64,000 nucleotides of DNA, taken from the NCBI GenBank assembly GCA_023397675.1, contig JAEWTV010000031.1, forward strand, positions 1 to 64,000, read 5' to 3'. This stretch comes from Bacillota bacterium (GTDB taxonomy: Bacteria > Bacillota > Clostridia > Acetivibrionales > JANLFN01). The stretch's first letter is position 1. Each line of letters begins with the position of its first letter. The notes under the pieces are model-generated. The model searched no databases. It was given only the letters and a program-made list of their open reading frames with translations, and was not told the origin of the DNA. Made by a program: the position numbers and the translations under genes. This document shows, one piece after another, positions 1 to 9,901 of this stretch.

Positions 1-186
1 AGGGCTTTTTGTGCTTATACAATGCGAACGTTGTGTGGCCTCAGCTATAGGGAGATATGTCAAAACATGTATAATATGACAGCGTCAGGCTGTGCAAGAC
101 TTTGCGATACCGGATTCCGGCTAACAAGTAACAATGAAAAGTATCAAAAGATATTCAAAGAGTTAATCTATTTAAAAGTAAATTAA
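1..186 (+). CDS. C-terminal fragment of a probable REP-associated (Y1/IS200-like) transposase
   Basis: An open frame enters from the left edge and stops at a TAA at 184-186, giving 61 residues that begin RAFCAYTMRTLCGLSYREIC. The pattern (Arg, a hydrophobic helix, Leu-Ser/Thr-xx-(D/E)-Ile, then a second helix and Gly-Phe-Arg-Leu) resembles the DnaA-like helix-turn-helix that ends many clostridial Y1 transposases of the REP-associated kind. The catalytic HuH and Tyr motifs would lie outside the window, so the call rests on the tail only. A tag containing GCGTCCCC lies 160 bp downstream and a related one near 8203; such tags often accompany this transposase family. It could also be the end of another HTH protein. 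Confidence 0.45.
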   Translation, partial: RAFCAYTMRTLCGLSYREICQNMYNMTASGCARLCDTGFRLTSNNEKYQKIFKELIYLKVN

Positions 187-444
187 AAACTATTCCGTTA
201 TATTTTATAACCTAAATTTACCTAGCTAATTTTCTTTTTTGTTTCACTCTTAAAATATTTTCTGCTTATTCCTTTGCTTGTCACCTGTTTGTTATTAAAA
301 ATCAATACTTCATTTATTGGGGTTTATTCTTTTTGTCAGTTAATTGAGAAGCGTCCCCATGTTGTGGATTAAAATTGAAATATGATAGAATTAAATAAAC
401 CATACAATAATCCTTCATCTAATTTTTCAAGGGGTGCAAAAAAG

Positions 445-3400
445 TTGAGTCTGAGGTTGATATATGGCAGGGCAGGAAGCGGAAAGAGCCAATTCTGCTT
501 AAACGAAATAAAACAGCATATAGATCAGAAATTTAATAAGACATTGGTTTTACTTGTTCCCGAACAGTATTCCTTTCAGGCTGAAAAGAATCTTATAAAA
601 ACTGTTGGCGCGGGTGGAATATTAAAAACCGAGGTTTTAAGCTTTAGAAGAATGGCCTACCGGGTATTTAATGAGGTGGGCGGAATTACCTATCCCCATG
701 TCAACTCAGCAAGTAAATGTATGCTTATTTATAAAATCCTTGAAAAAATGAAGGATAACCTCAAAATCTTTTCAAAGGTATCTGCTCAAAATGGCTTTGT
801 AAATACTATTTCGGAAATGATATCCGAACTTAAAAGATATAATGTCACACCACAGGACTTGGAAAATGCTTTGCAATATACCGACAATGAATTATTAAAG
901 GACAAACTGACTGAATTAAGTGTAATATATAATGAATTTGAAAGAACACTCCATGAAAAATACAGGGATGCAGATGATGATCTTACGCTACTTGCAGAAA
1001 AACTTGATAAGTCCACCCAATTTGATAACAGCGAAATATGGATTGATTCATTTTCAGGCTTCACACCACAGGAATATATGATAATTTCAAAGTTATTGCA
1101 AAAAGCAACAATGGTCAATGTTTCCATATGCACTGACTGCGTTAACCCTGAAGACAAAATTGACGATACTGATATCTTCTCGCCTGTAAAAAAAGCTGCC
1201 AACAAGCTTTTAAAGCTGGCATCTGAAAACAATATAAACATTGCTCCTTCAGTAAACCTCAGTCCTGAACCTATTTACCGTTTCGAAGAAAGTATGGAAC
1301 TCGCACATTTGGAAAAAAATTATTTTAGTTTTCCCTTTGCCAAGTTTCAGCAAAAAACAAAGGATATTCATATTTTCACTTCTCTGAATATTTATTCCGA
1401 AATAGAAAATACTGCTCAGGATATAGTCAGGCTTTGCAGGGACTGTGGAATGAGGTATAGAGAGATTGCGGTTGTAACCGGGAATCTTGGAGTGTACGAA
1501 CGGCTTGTTGAAATAGTATTTTCACAATATGGAATCCCCATCTTTATAGATACCAAGAAGAGTATTACAAAACATCCGATTTGTCAGCTTATATTGTCAT
1601 TGTTTGATATATTTATAGATAACTGGTCCTATGAGGCTATATTCAAGTACCTTAAAACGGGTCTTACGGGTGTAAGCAGAGAGGATATAGACTATATAGA
1701 AAATTATGTTCTTGCCTGCGGTATACGAGGAGGCAAGTGGACTCAGCAGCAAGACTGGGAGTACAAAACAGATTTTAATATTGTTCAACTCGAAGCAAAG
1801 GGCGAGGACCAACTTTTAACAAGAGTAAATAATATACGTAAAGAAATAATTAAACCTCTGCAAGAATTCAGAAACAGGACAAAAGGGCGAAGTAAAGCCA
1901 AAGAATTTTGTTCTGGACTTTTTGAATTCCTGTGTAAAATTAATGTTCCCGATAGAATTGAGAGCTTGATACAAGATTTTCAGAATTCAGGAAGGCTGAA
2001 TCTGGCCGCTGAGTATTCTCAAATCTGGAATATACTCATGGAGGTTATGGATCAAATAGTTGCTATAAGTGATGAAAGCATAGGTATAGAAAGATTTTCA
2101 AACCTTTTTAGGATAGCTATTAACGAGTATAAAACAGGTCTTATACCTCCATCCATTGATCAGGTTCAGGTTGGCAGTATCAGCCGCTCCAAGAACCATG
2201 AAATAAAAGCCTTGTATATTTTAGGAGTGAATGATGGTAATTTTCCGTCAGCAGGTGCCTCAGAGGGACTACTTTCCGACAGGGACAGGGATGACCTAGC
2301 ACTTATGGGAATCCAGCTTGCAAGTGATACCAGAACCAAAGCCTTTGAAGAACAGTTTCAGGTGTATTCAGTTTTAGCAACAGCCGGTAAATATCTTAGA
2401 ATAAGCTACCCAATAGCGGACCAGGAAGGTAAAGCTTTACGTCCGTCAATTGTAATTTCGCGCGTTAAAAAGATTTTTCCGAATATTTCAGAGTCCAGTG
2501 ATGTTATTCCAATCAACAGCGATAATGAATACCTGCAGTCGGTTTCAAGAGACAATCCCACATTCAATGCCCTTGTCGGTGTGATGAGAGACAGCTTTTA
2601 CGGTGAAATCGTAAACCCTCTATGGAAGGACGTATTTAACTGGTATTTCAGGCATAATAAATGGAACGAAAAATGCGTCAAATCAAGAAAATCCTTATTG
2701 TATACAAATGAAGCCCGTCCGGTAGACAGTAATAAAATAAAAAGCTTATACGGGAACCCTGTATTTACAAGCGTTTCCAGGTTTGAAAAATATGAATCCT
2801 GCCCTTTTTCTTATTATGCGGAATATGGACTGAAGGCTAAGGAGCGTAAAATTCAGAAGTTTAATGCTCCAGATACAGGCACATTTATGCATGCTGTAAT
2901 AGAAAGGTTCTCTTCACAGCTAGAAAGTGCGGGTATTACATGGCGTGAATTAAATATAAAGTGGTGTGCCGACACAGTATCTGAAATAGTTGATGACATA
3001 CTGGAAAAAGCTCAAGGCTCGGTGCTTAACAGTACAGTGAGGTACATTAACCTTTCAAGACGTTTGAAGAGAGTACTTGTACGATCTGTTTGGCTTATTG
3101 CTGAACATATAAAAAGAAGCAATTTCCAACCTGTTGGATATGAAATGGAGTTTGGCGAAAAAGGAGAGTTTCCTCCTATAAGAATTCAACTGGAGGATGG
3201 GAATATCATTAACCTTGTAGGAAGGATTGACAGGGTTGATGCATGCGAGACTGAAGAAGGCACCTACTTAAGGATAATAGATTACAAATCTGGAGCAAAA
3301 GCTTTTAAGCTTTCAGATATTTTTTACGGAATACAGATTCAGCTTATTACATACATGGACGCAATATGGAATAATGGGAAGGCAGGCTGCAAGGAACCTG

Positions 3401-3885
3401 TATTACCCGGTGGGATGCTTTACTTCAGGCTGGATGACCCATTGATTAAAGGAAATAGCAGGCTTACCGAAGACGACATTGAAAAGGCTCTTATGAGACA
3501 GCTAAAAATGAGAGGCTTATTACTTGCAGACGTCAAGCTTATAAAGGAAATGGACAGGGATATAGAGGGTGATTCGTTAATAATTCCAGCAAGGATTAAC
3601 AAAGGAGACACACTTGGAAGGTCTTCAGCAGCCAGCCTTGAACAGTTCCATACCTTGAGGAAATATGTTAATCACCTGGTGAAAAGCATTGGCGAAGAAA
3701 TCCTGAAGGGTGATGTTAAAATAAAGCCTTACAAAAAGAGAAAGGAAACACCGTGTAACTATTGTAATTACGCTGCATTCTGCCAGTTTGATACACAATT
3801 TAAGGATAATACATATAGAATTTTAAATGATAAGACAGATGAAGAAGTCTGGAGCTTGATGAGCTCGGGTGAAACAAATGATTGA
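445..3885 (+). CDS. addB: ATP-dependent helicase/deoxyribonuclease subunit B (AddB)
   Basis: AddB partners AddA in the nuclease-helicase that processes double-strand breaks for RecA-dependent repair. The protein starts MSLRLIYGRAGSGKS, a Walker A loop at residues 8-15. The C-terminal RecB-type nuclease shows VGRIDRVD and IIDYKSG around residues 925-945. The iron-sulfur cysteines are in place: one at YESCPFSYY near residue 785 and three in CNYCNYAAFC near 1105. I chose TTG at 445, preceded by AAGGGGTG at good spacing. An in-frame ATG at 382 would add 21 residues, has no ribosome site and extends beyond the usual family start. The gene overlaps addA, as is normal for this operon. Confidence 0.95.
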   Translation: MSLRLIYGRAGSGKSQFCLNEIKQHIDQKFNKTLVLLVPEQYSFQAEKNLIKTVGAGGILKTEVLSFRRMAYRVFNEVGGITYPHVNSASKCMLIYKILEKMKDNLKIFSKVSAQNGFVNTISEMISELKRYNVTPQDLENALQYTDNELLKDKLTELSVIYNEFERTLHEKYRDADDDLTLLAEKLDKSTQFDNSEIWIDSFSGFTPQEYMIISKLLQKATMVNVSICTDCVNPEDKIDDTDIFSPVKKAANKLLKLASENNINIAPSVNLSPEPIYRFEESMELAHLEKNYFSFPFAKFQQKTKDIHIFTSLNIYSEIENTAQDIVRLCRDCGMRYREIAVVTGNLGVYERLVEIVFSQYGIPIFIDTKKSITKHPICQLILSLFDIFIDNWSYEAIFKYLKTGLTGVSREDIDYIENYVLACGIRGGKWTQQQDWEYKTDFNIVQLEAKGEDQLLTRVNNIRKEIIKPLQEFRNRTKGRSKAKEFCSGLFEFLCKINVPDRIESLIQDFQNSGRLNLAAEYSQIWNILMEVMDQIVAISDESIGIERFSNLFRIAINEYKTGLIPPSIDQVQVGSISRSKNHEIKALYILGVNDGNFPSAGASEGLLSDRDRDDLALMGIQLASDTRTKAFEEQFQVYSVLATAGKYLRISYPIADQEGKALRPSIVISRVKKIFPNISESSDVIPINSDNEYLQSVSRDNPTFNALVGVMRDSFYGEIVNPLWKDVFNWYFRHNKWNEKCVKSRKSLLYTNEARPVDSNKIKSLYGNPVFTSVSRFEKYESCPFSYYAEYGLKAKERKIQKFNAPDTGTFMHAVIERFSSQLESAGITWRELNIKWCADTVSEIVDDILEKAQGSVLNSTVRYINLSRRLKRVLVRSVWLIAEHIKRSNFQPVGYEMEFGEKGEFPPIRIQLEDGNIINLVGRIDRVDACETEEGTYLRIIDYKSGAKAFKLSDIFYGIQIQLITYMDAIWNNGKAGCKEPVLPGGMLYFRLDDPLIKGNSRLTEDDIEKALMRQLKMRGLLLADVKLIKEMDRDIEGDSLIIPARINKGDTLGRSSAASLEQFHTLRKYVNHLVKSIGEEILKGDVKIKPYKKRKETPCNYCNYAAFCQFDTQFKDNTYRILNDKTDEEVWSLMSSGETND

Positions 3886-6800
3886 TACTAAATGGACAAA
3901 AGAACAGCTGGACGCTATAACCAAAAGGGACTGTAACCTATTAGTTGCTGCTGCTGCTGGATCTGGAAAAACAGCTGTACTTGTTGAAAGAATAATTAAG
4001 AAAATTACAGATGCTAAAAGATCTGTGGATATAGACAGGCTTCTTGTCGTTACATTTACAAATGCGGCTGCCACTGAGATGCGCGAAAGGATTGCAGAAG
4101 CACTTTCTAGGGAACTTGAAGCCAATCCGGGCTCAAAGGTTTTACAGCGACAGCTTACACTTTTGGGCAAATCAAGTATTACAACAATGCATTCATTTTG
4201 TCTTGAAGTGATACGCAACAACATACAGAATCTTGAACTGGACCCCAGCTTTAGAATCGCAAATGAAACTGAATGTACATTATTGAAGCTTGAAGCGTTG
4301 GATGAACTGCTGGAAAGTGTGTATGAAAATGAGACTTTAAGCGAAGAATTTTTTGAATTACTCGAATGCTACGGTGGAAATAGGGATGATCAGGCTATTG
4401 CTGATATGATTCTTAACCTTTTTGAGTTTGTGCAGAGCTATCCTTGGCCATCCCAATGGCTGGATAATATGACTGAAATGTTTATGCTGTCTGACGGTCA
4501 TGATTTTCTTAATACACAATGGGGCAGGGTGATAGTTAAAAGCACAACAATAGAGCTGTCCGGTGTGCTGGAGAAAATGGGAAGGGCAATTGAAACGGCA
4601 CGTTTTGCGGAAGGACTGGAACCATACCTTCCTGTATTCATGGAAGAATATACAACCATTCAAAAGCTACTGAAAATTTGCAGCTGTACAGAATGCTGGA
4701 ACGATTTATATAATGCATTTTCAAACATTGAATTTGTCAAACTCCCAAGCTGCAAAAAAAATGCGGATAAAACAAAGCAGGAGTTGGTTAAAGGTATAAG
4801 AGACAATGCAAAAAAGCTAATTAAAAAAATGTGTGAGGATTTATTCAATCTTAGCTCTGAAGAAATCCTGAAAGACTTGAGTTGTCTTTATCCTATCATT
4901 AAATGTTTGTCCGAACTCGTTAAGGATTTCAGTAACAGGTATACCTTGAAAAAGAGGCAAAAGCTTATTGTTGATTTTAATGACCTTGAGCATTTGTGCC
5001 TTAATATACTCACAGAAACCGATGAAGCAGGCAAACTGGCACCTTCAAGGGTTGCATTGGATTACAGAAAGAAGTTTGAAGAAATACTCGTAGATGAATA
5101 CCAGGACAGTAATCTTATTCAGGAAATTATAGTAGGAATGGTTTCAAAAACAGATAGCGACATTCCCAATATGTTCATGGTAGGGGATGTCAAACAAAGT
5201 ATATATAGATTCAGACAGGCAAAACCCGAGATATTCCTCGAAAAATATAACAAGTTTTCTTTGGTAGAGGGCAAAGATATAAAAATTAAACTTTTTAAGA
5301 ACTTCAGAAGCAGAAAAGAAGTTATAGATGGTGTTAATTTTATTTTCAAGCAGATAATGTCTACTACGGTGGGTGAAATAGATTATAACAATGATGAAAA
5401 TTTGAATCTTGGAGCTGAATATGGTGAGTTGCTTGAAGAAGCTTCCATAGCCGGTGGAGCTGCAGAATTTCATCTTATTGAAACCAATGGTTTGTCTGAA
5501 CAGTTCAACAATATAGAGGACGAAGCTGAAACAACCGACGGCGAAGAAGAGGAGATAGCAGATTCAATCCGGTGTGAAGCAAAAGCAGTAGCAAAAAGAA
5601 TTAAACAGCTTTTATCACCCGATAAAGACGGAAAGTGCTTCAAGGTTTACGACAAATCCATAAAAGGCTATAGAAATGTTGAATATAAGGATATCGTTAT
5701 TTTGCTTAGGACAACAATGAATTGGACGGACACTTTTGTGGAAGAACTGAGCTCAGCAGGAATACCTGTATTTGCAGATACTGCAACAGGCTTTTTTAAA
5801 ACTTCTGAAGTCCAAATAATACTATCTCTTTTACAGATTATTGATAACCCTCTGCAGGATATTCCCCTGCTTTCAGTACTTAGATCCCCAGTAGCCGCCT
5901 TAACGCCTGATGAATTGGCAGATATAAGACTTGCGGATAAAAATACTTCTATTTATGAAGCGCTTATAAAGCTTTCTGAAACAGGTGACAGTCCCATTTC
6001 GGAAAAATGCCGGGAATTCAAGGACAACCTTGAAGAGTGGAGAAACAAATCTCTTTATATGTCCACCGATGAGCTTATCTGGTATCTGTATAACGAAACG
6101 GGATTTTACAGCTTTGCAGGTGCAATGCCAGGTGGTAATCAAAGGCAGGCCAATCTCAGAATACTGTTTGATAGGGCAAGACAGTTTGAAGAGACAAGTT
6201 TTAAAGGACTTTTCAACTTTATTAATTATATAAACAAGTTGAAAAGCAGCAAGGGAGATATGGGAAGCGCCAAAATTCTTGGTGAAAATGAGAATGTAAT
6301 AAGGATTATGAGCATTCATAAGAGTAAGGGTTTGGAGTTCCCTGTTGTTTTTGTTTCAGGCTGCGGTAAGCAATTCAATATGCAGGACATGAACAAGAAA
6401 ATGCTGCTCCACCAGGATATCGGCTTCGGACCTGACTTCGTGGATTATAAAAGAAGACTTACTTATGCTTCGCTTCCAAAGCAAGCAGTAAGATATAAGA
6501 TTAAGGTTGAAACACTTTCAGAAGAAATGAGAGTGCTTTATGTTGCCTTAACAAGAGCGAGAGAAAAGCTTATAATTACTGGGTGCGTTGATAATATTGA
6601 AAATGCGGTTAAAAAATGGGCTGACATTGCAGCTAATGACAATGAAAAACTGCCATTCTTTGACATGCTCCATGCAAGGAAATATTTTGACTGGCTTGGC
6701 CCGGCACTTATAAGGCACCAGGACTGCAAACTGCTGCGGGATAGCATTGGTTTGGAGAAATACCATAATTTAAATGATTCTTCAATGTGGTCAATCCGTT

Positions 6801-7624
6801 TTTGGAGAAGGGATGAGGTTACTGCCTCCGATGCAATAGCTGCTGAAGAACAGGAAAATAAAGGGTTCTGGTGTGATGATATTGATGTTAATGCAAAATA
6901 TAGCCCACATTATGAAGAGATAAACAGAAGGCTTGACTGGCAGTACTTATATAAAAAGGCAGCTACGATTCCTACAAAAGTTTCAGTTACAGAACTCAAA
7001 AAACGCTTCACTCCTGACAGTGAAGATGATATAACGCCATTTAATGCTTATTCGACCACACTTGTAAAAAAACCGTCTTTTATGGATGAAGATGCAGGTC
7101 TTAATGCTGCGCAGACAGGTTCGGTACTTCATTTTGTAATGCAGCATTTGAAGTTGAGCGATGTATCCACATCGGATCGTATATTAAACCAGGTAGACAA
7201 AATGGTTGAAATGGAATTGCTGACAAGACAGCAGGCTGATACCGTCGACTATAATAAAATTCATGCTTTTTTCAGTTCTGACATTGGAAAAGAAATGCTT
7301 GAGGCAAAGGAAGTGAACAGGGAAGTACCTTTTTATATTGAAGTGTCTGGAAAAGAGCTTTTTAAAGAGCTAAAGGATGAAGATGAAGATGAAACAGTTC
7401 TTTTGCAAGGGGTTATAGACTGCTATTTTGAAACGAACAATGGATTGGTACTTCTTGATTACAAAACAGATTTTGTCCCTAAGGGAGATAAAGAATTATT
7501 AAGGGAACGTTATAGGCTCCAGATTGAATATTATGCTTTGGCTTTGGAAAAACTGACTGGAAGAAGGATAAAAGGAAAGTACATTTATCTTTTCTGGAAT
7601 GGCCAAATGCTTGAATATTTGTAA
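3878..7624 (+). CDS. addA: ATP-dependent helicase/nuclease subunit A (AddA)
   Basis: UvrD-like SF1 helicase with a C-terminal RecB-family nuclease, the catalytic partner of AddB in DNA end resection. Walker A (AAAAGSGKT) is near residues 24-32, the Walker B/helicase motif II (VDEYQDS) near 405-411, and a late helicase motif reads VLYVALTRAREKL. The nuclease core reads LLQGVIDCYF and LLDYKTDF near residues 1175-1199. About 1248 residues is normal for clostridial AddA. The ATG at 3878 follows GGGTG at 6 nt; a GTG at 3869 is also in frame. Either start overlaps the end of addB, so translation is probably coupled. glpP follows 11 bp after the stop. Confidence 0.95.
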   Translation: MIDTKWTKEQLDAITKRDCNLLVAAAAGSGKTAVLVERIIKKITDAKRSVDIDRLLVVTFTNAAATEMRERIAEALSRELEANPGSKVLQRQLTLLGKSSITTMHSFCLEVIRNNIQNLELDPSFRIANETECTLLKLEALDELLESVYENETLSEEFFELLECYGGNRDDQAIADMILNLFEFVQSYPWPSQWLDNMTEMFMLSDGHDFLNTQWGRVIVKSTTIELSGVLEKMGRAIETARFAEGLEPYLPVFMEEYTTIQKLLKICSCTECWNDLYNAFSNIEFVKLPSCKKNADKTKQELVKGIRDNAKKLIKKMCEDLFNLSSEEILKDLSCLYPIIKCLSELVKDFSNRYTLKKRQKLIVDFNDLEHLCLNILTETDEAGKLAPSRVALDYRKKFEEILVDEYQDSNLIQEIIVGMVSKTDSDIPNMFMVGDVKQSIYRFRQAKPEIFLEKYNKFSLVEGKDIKIKLFKNFRSRKEVIDGVNFIFKQIMSTTVGEIDYNNDENLNLGAEYGELLEEASIAGGAAEFHLIETNGLSEQFNNIEDEAETTDGEEEEIADSIRCEAKAVAKRIKQLLSPDKDGKCFKVYDKSIKGYRNVEYKDIVILLRTTMNWTDTFVEELSSAGIPVFADTATGFFKTSEVQIILSLLQIIDNPLQDIPLLSVLRSPVAALTPDELADIRLADKNTSIYEALIKLSETGDSPISEKCREFKDNLEEWRNKSLYMSTDELIWYLYNETGFYSFAGAMPGGNQRQANLRILFDRARQFEETSFKGLFNFINYINKLKSSKGDMGSAKILGENENVIRIMSIHKSKGLEFPVVFVSGCGKQFNMQDMNKKMLLHQDIGFGPDFVDYKRRLTYASLPKQAVRYKIKVETLSEEMRVLYVALTRAREKLIITGCVDNIENAVKKWADIAANDNEKLPFFDMLHARKYFDWLGPALIRHQDCKLLRDSIGLEKYHNLNDSSMWSIRFWRRDEVTASDAIAAEEQENKGFWCDDIDVNAKYSPHYEEINRRLDWQYLYKKAATIPTKVSVTELKKRFTPDSEDDITPFNAYSTTLVKKPSFMDEDAGLNAAQTGSVLHFVMQHLKLSDVSTSDRILNQVDKMVEMELLTRQQADTVDYNKIHAFFSSDIGKEMLEAKEVNREVPFYIEVSGKELFKELKDEDEDETVLLQGVIDCYFETNNGLVLLDYKTDFVPKGDKELLRERYRLQIEYYALALEKLTGRRIKGKYIYLFWNGQMLEYL

Positions 7625-7635
7625 AGGATGCATAT

Positions 7636-8205
7636 ATGGAGAATAGTGAAATTATCGGCAAGATAGAAGAAAACCCTATTATAGCGGCAGTAAGGCAACA
7701 GTATGATTTTGAGGTAGCATTGGAATCCGCCGTTACAACAATTTTTCTTCTTAATGAAGATATGTTGAATGCCAAGGAACTTATTGAAAGAATAAAAGCT
7801 AAAGGTAAAAATGTATTATTTAATGTTGATTCTCCCAAGAATTTTGAAAAAGGAAGGGAAGCTGTAGATTATATATGTGATACCATTAGACCTGATGGCA
7901 TTATTACCTCTGAAAGCAATAATATAAAATATGCAAAAGAAAAGGGTATGTTTTCAATTCTGAAGCTTTCTCTTGTTGATAGCTTGTCATACGAGACAGC
8001 AGTAAATGCGGCCTTATCAGATAAACCAGATATGATTGAGATTTTGCCTGGAATAATACCAAAGGTTTTGAAGCAGTACTGCAGCCAAGTAAATATACCT
8101 GTTATTGCAGGCGGTCTGATTGACAGTAAGGAAGACATAGTGAACATTATTAGAGCCGGTGCCCTGGGTGCAGCTGCCGGTAAAAAAGAACTGTGGGAAT
8201 TGTAG
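7636..8205 (+). CDS. glpP: Glycerol uptake operon antiterminator regulatory protein (GlpP)
   Basis: A 189-residue TIM-barrel-like protein of the GlpP family, which binds glycerol 3-phosphate and the leader RNA of glp genes to prevent termination. The family start (ENPIIAAVR), the internal NVDSPKNF and PDGIITSESN segments and the final glycerol-phosphate-binding part (PVIAGGLIDSKED and IRAGALGAAAGKKELW) are all present. The ribosome site AAGGATG precedes ATG 7636. The gene sits directly after addA, but its role matches glpK, which follows a terminator-bearing leader at 8206-8371. That arrangement suggests GlpP acts on the glpK leader. Confidence 0.9.
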   Translation: MENSEIIGKIEENPIIAAVRQQYDFEVALESAVTTIFLLNEDMLNAKELIERIKAKGKNVLFNVDSPKNFEKGREAVDYICDTIRPDGIITSESNNIKYAKEKGMFSILKLSLVDSLSYETAVNAALSDKPDMIEILPGIIPKVLKQYCSQVNIPVIAGGLIDSKEDIVNIIRAGALGAAAGKKELWEL

Positions 8206-8246
8206 AGAACCGTCCCCGCATAAACCAAAATTAAGTTTGCAAAATT

Positions 8247-8297
8247 AGAGCCACATAAACATAGCTTTTGCTTGTGTTTGAGTGGCTTTTTGGTTTT
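8247..8297 (+). terminator. Terminator in the glpP-glpK spacer, possible GlpP antitermination target
   Basis: A stem with AGAGCCAC and AAACA on the 5' side and TGTTT and AGTGGCTTT on the 3' side closes over a TAGCTTTTGCT-like loop and runs into a T-rich tail. It lies 75 bp upstream of glpK, directly after the gene for the antiterminator GlpP. Glp leaders under GlpP control carry just such a terminator in other Firmicutes. No GlpP-binding consensus was tested. Confidence 0.6.
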
Positions 8298-8371
8298 AAG
8301 ATGTTAAACTTTTATTATATTATTCCTTAAAAAAAGATATAATGGAATAAGAGGGTTACGGGGGGATAAAA

Positions 8372-9868
8372 GTGAGTAAGAGATATATAATTTCTCTTGA
8401 TCAGGGTACTACAAGTTCAAGAGCTATAATATTTGACAAGGATACAAAAAGTATTGCCGCAATTAAAAGCAAGCCATTTAAGCAGATATATCCCAATCCT
8501 GGATGGGTTGAGCATGATGCCGTTGAAATCTGGAATGGGCAACTGGAGGTTCTTAGAGAAGCTGTAAAACTGTCAGGTATTTCTCCTTCGGAAATTGCCT
8601 GTGTAGGAGTAGCAAACCAGAGGGAAACAGTTGTTGTATGGGATAAAAATACCGGCAAGCCTGTACATAATGCGATTGTTTGGCAGTGCAGAAGAACTGC
8701 GGATATTTGCAATAATCTTAAAATTGACGGAATGACGGATATAATACAGCGAAAAACCGGACTTGTAATAGATGCATATTTTTCTGGTACCAAGTTAAAA
8801 TGGATTCTTGATAATATTGAGGGCTTAAGAGAAAAGGCTCAGAATGGTGAAGTGCTTGCTGGTACCATAGATTCATGGCTTGTTTGGAATCTTACTGATG
8901 GCAAGCTTCATATTACCGACTATTCTAATGCTTCAAGGACAATGCTATATAATATAAATACACTTTGCTGGGATGAAGAGCTTTTAAATAAGCTTGAAAT
9001 ACCGCTTAATATGCTTCCTGAGGTTGTTCCTTCGTCAGGTGTTATTGGTGAAATTTCCGAGAGTATATTGGGGGTAAGGATACCAATCAGTGGTGTTGCC
9101 GGGGATCAGCAAGCAGCTCTGTTTGGACAGAATTGCTTTGAAAAGGGTACTGCAAAAAATACATACGGAACAGGCTGTTTTATTCTTATGAACACTGGCA
9201 AGACTCCCGTCAGATCAAAAAACAAGCTGCTTACAACTATTGCATGGGATATTGGTGATGGTGTGGAATATGCGCTCGAAGGGAGCGTTTTCAACGCTGG
9301 TTCGGCAATACAATGGCTAAGAGATGAACTCGGTCTTATTAAGAATGCACCGCAGTCGGACATAGATGCCATTAAGGTTGAAGACACAGACGGAGTATAT
9401 GTTGTACCTGCTTTTACGGGACTTGGTGCTCCATACTGGGATATGTTCGCAAGGGGAACAATTGTCGGAATAACCAGAGGCACAAAGAGGGAGCATATTA
9501 TACGAGCCACACTCGAATCCATAGCATATCAGAGCAGAGATGTATTTGAAGTAATGCAGTTTGACTCGGGTATAGAATTAAAGGAACTCAAAGTGGATGG
9601 TGGTGCCAGTGTTAGTCCTTTTCTAATGCAATTTCAAGCAGATATCTTAAATATCGAGGTTAAACGTCCAAAAATAATCGAAACAACAGCACTTGGGGCT
9701 GCGTACCTTGCTGGACTTGGAATTGGGTTATGGAACAACCGTGAAGAAATCAGCAGAGAATGGGAATTGGATAAGGCATATTTCCCTCTTATGGATGTGA
9801 AAACCAGAGAACATAAGTATTCTAATTGGAAAAGAGCAGTTGAAAGGTCTTCAAAATGGGACATTTAA
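8372..9868 (+). CDS. glpK: Glycerol kinase
   Basis: FGGY-family kinase that phosphorylates glycerol to glycerol 3-phosphate in the cytoplasm, feeding glycolysis and lipid synthesis. The 498-residue length is typical. The N-terminal phosphate-binding loop reads LDQGTTSSRA, the substrate region contains NQRETVVVWD, the central ATPase segment reads AGDQQAALFG and GTGCFILMNTG, and the second FGGY signature is DGGASVSPFLMQFQADIL near residue 410. The start is GTG 8372 behind GGGGGGATAAAA. The gene is monocistronic: a leader terminator precedes it and a G+C-rich hairpin follows the stop. No glpF or glpD is visible nearby. Confidence 0.96.
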   Translation: MSKRYIISLDQGTTSSRAIIFDKDTKSIAAIKSKPFKQIYPNPGWVEHDAVEIWNGQLEVLREAVKLSGISPSEIACVGVANQRETVVVWDKNTGKPVHNAIVWQCRRTADICNNLKIDGMTDIIQRKTGLVIDAYFSGTKLKWILDNIEGLREKAQNGEVLAGTIDSWLVWNLTDGKLHITDYSNASRTMLYNINTLCWDEELLNKLEIPLNMLPEVVPSSGVIGEISESILGVRIPISGVAGDQQAALFGQNCFEKGTAKNTYGTGCFILMNTGKTPVRSKNKLLTTIAWDIGDGVEYALEGSVFNAGSAIQWLRDELGLIKNAPQSDIDAIKVEDTDGVYVVPAFTGLGAPYWDMFARGTIVGITRGTKREHIIRATLESIAYQSRDVFEVMQFDSGIELKELKVDGGASVSPFLMQFQADILNIEVKRPKIIETTALGAAYLAGLGIGLWNNREEISREWELDKAYFPLMDVKTREHKYSNWKRAVERSSKWDI

Positions 9869-9901
9869 GGGGGGCTCCAAGCCCCCTTGATGATTATTTT
9901 T
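9869..9901 (+). terminator. Terminator after glpK
   Basis: The hairpin GGGGGCT-CCA-AGCCCCC begins 2 nt after the glpK stop and is followed, after a short gap, by a T-rich stretch (TTGATGATTATTTTTT). The poor early T-run makes it a less certain intrinsic terminator. It separates glpK from the convergent gene ending at 9894. Confidence 0.6.
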
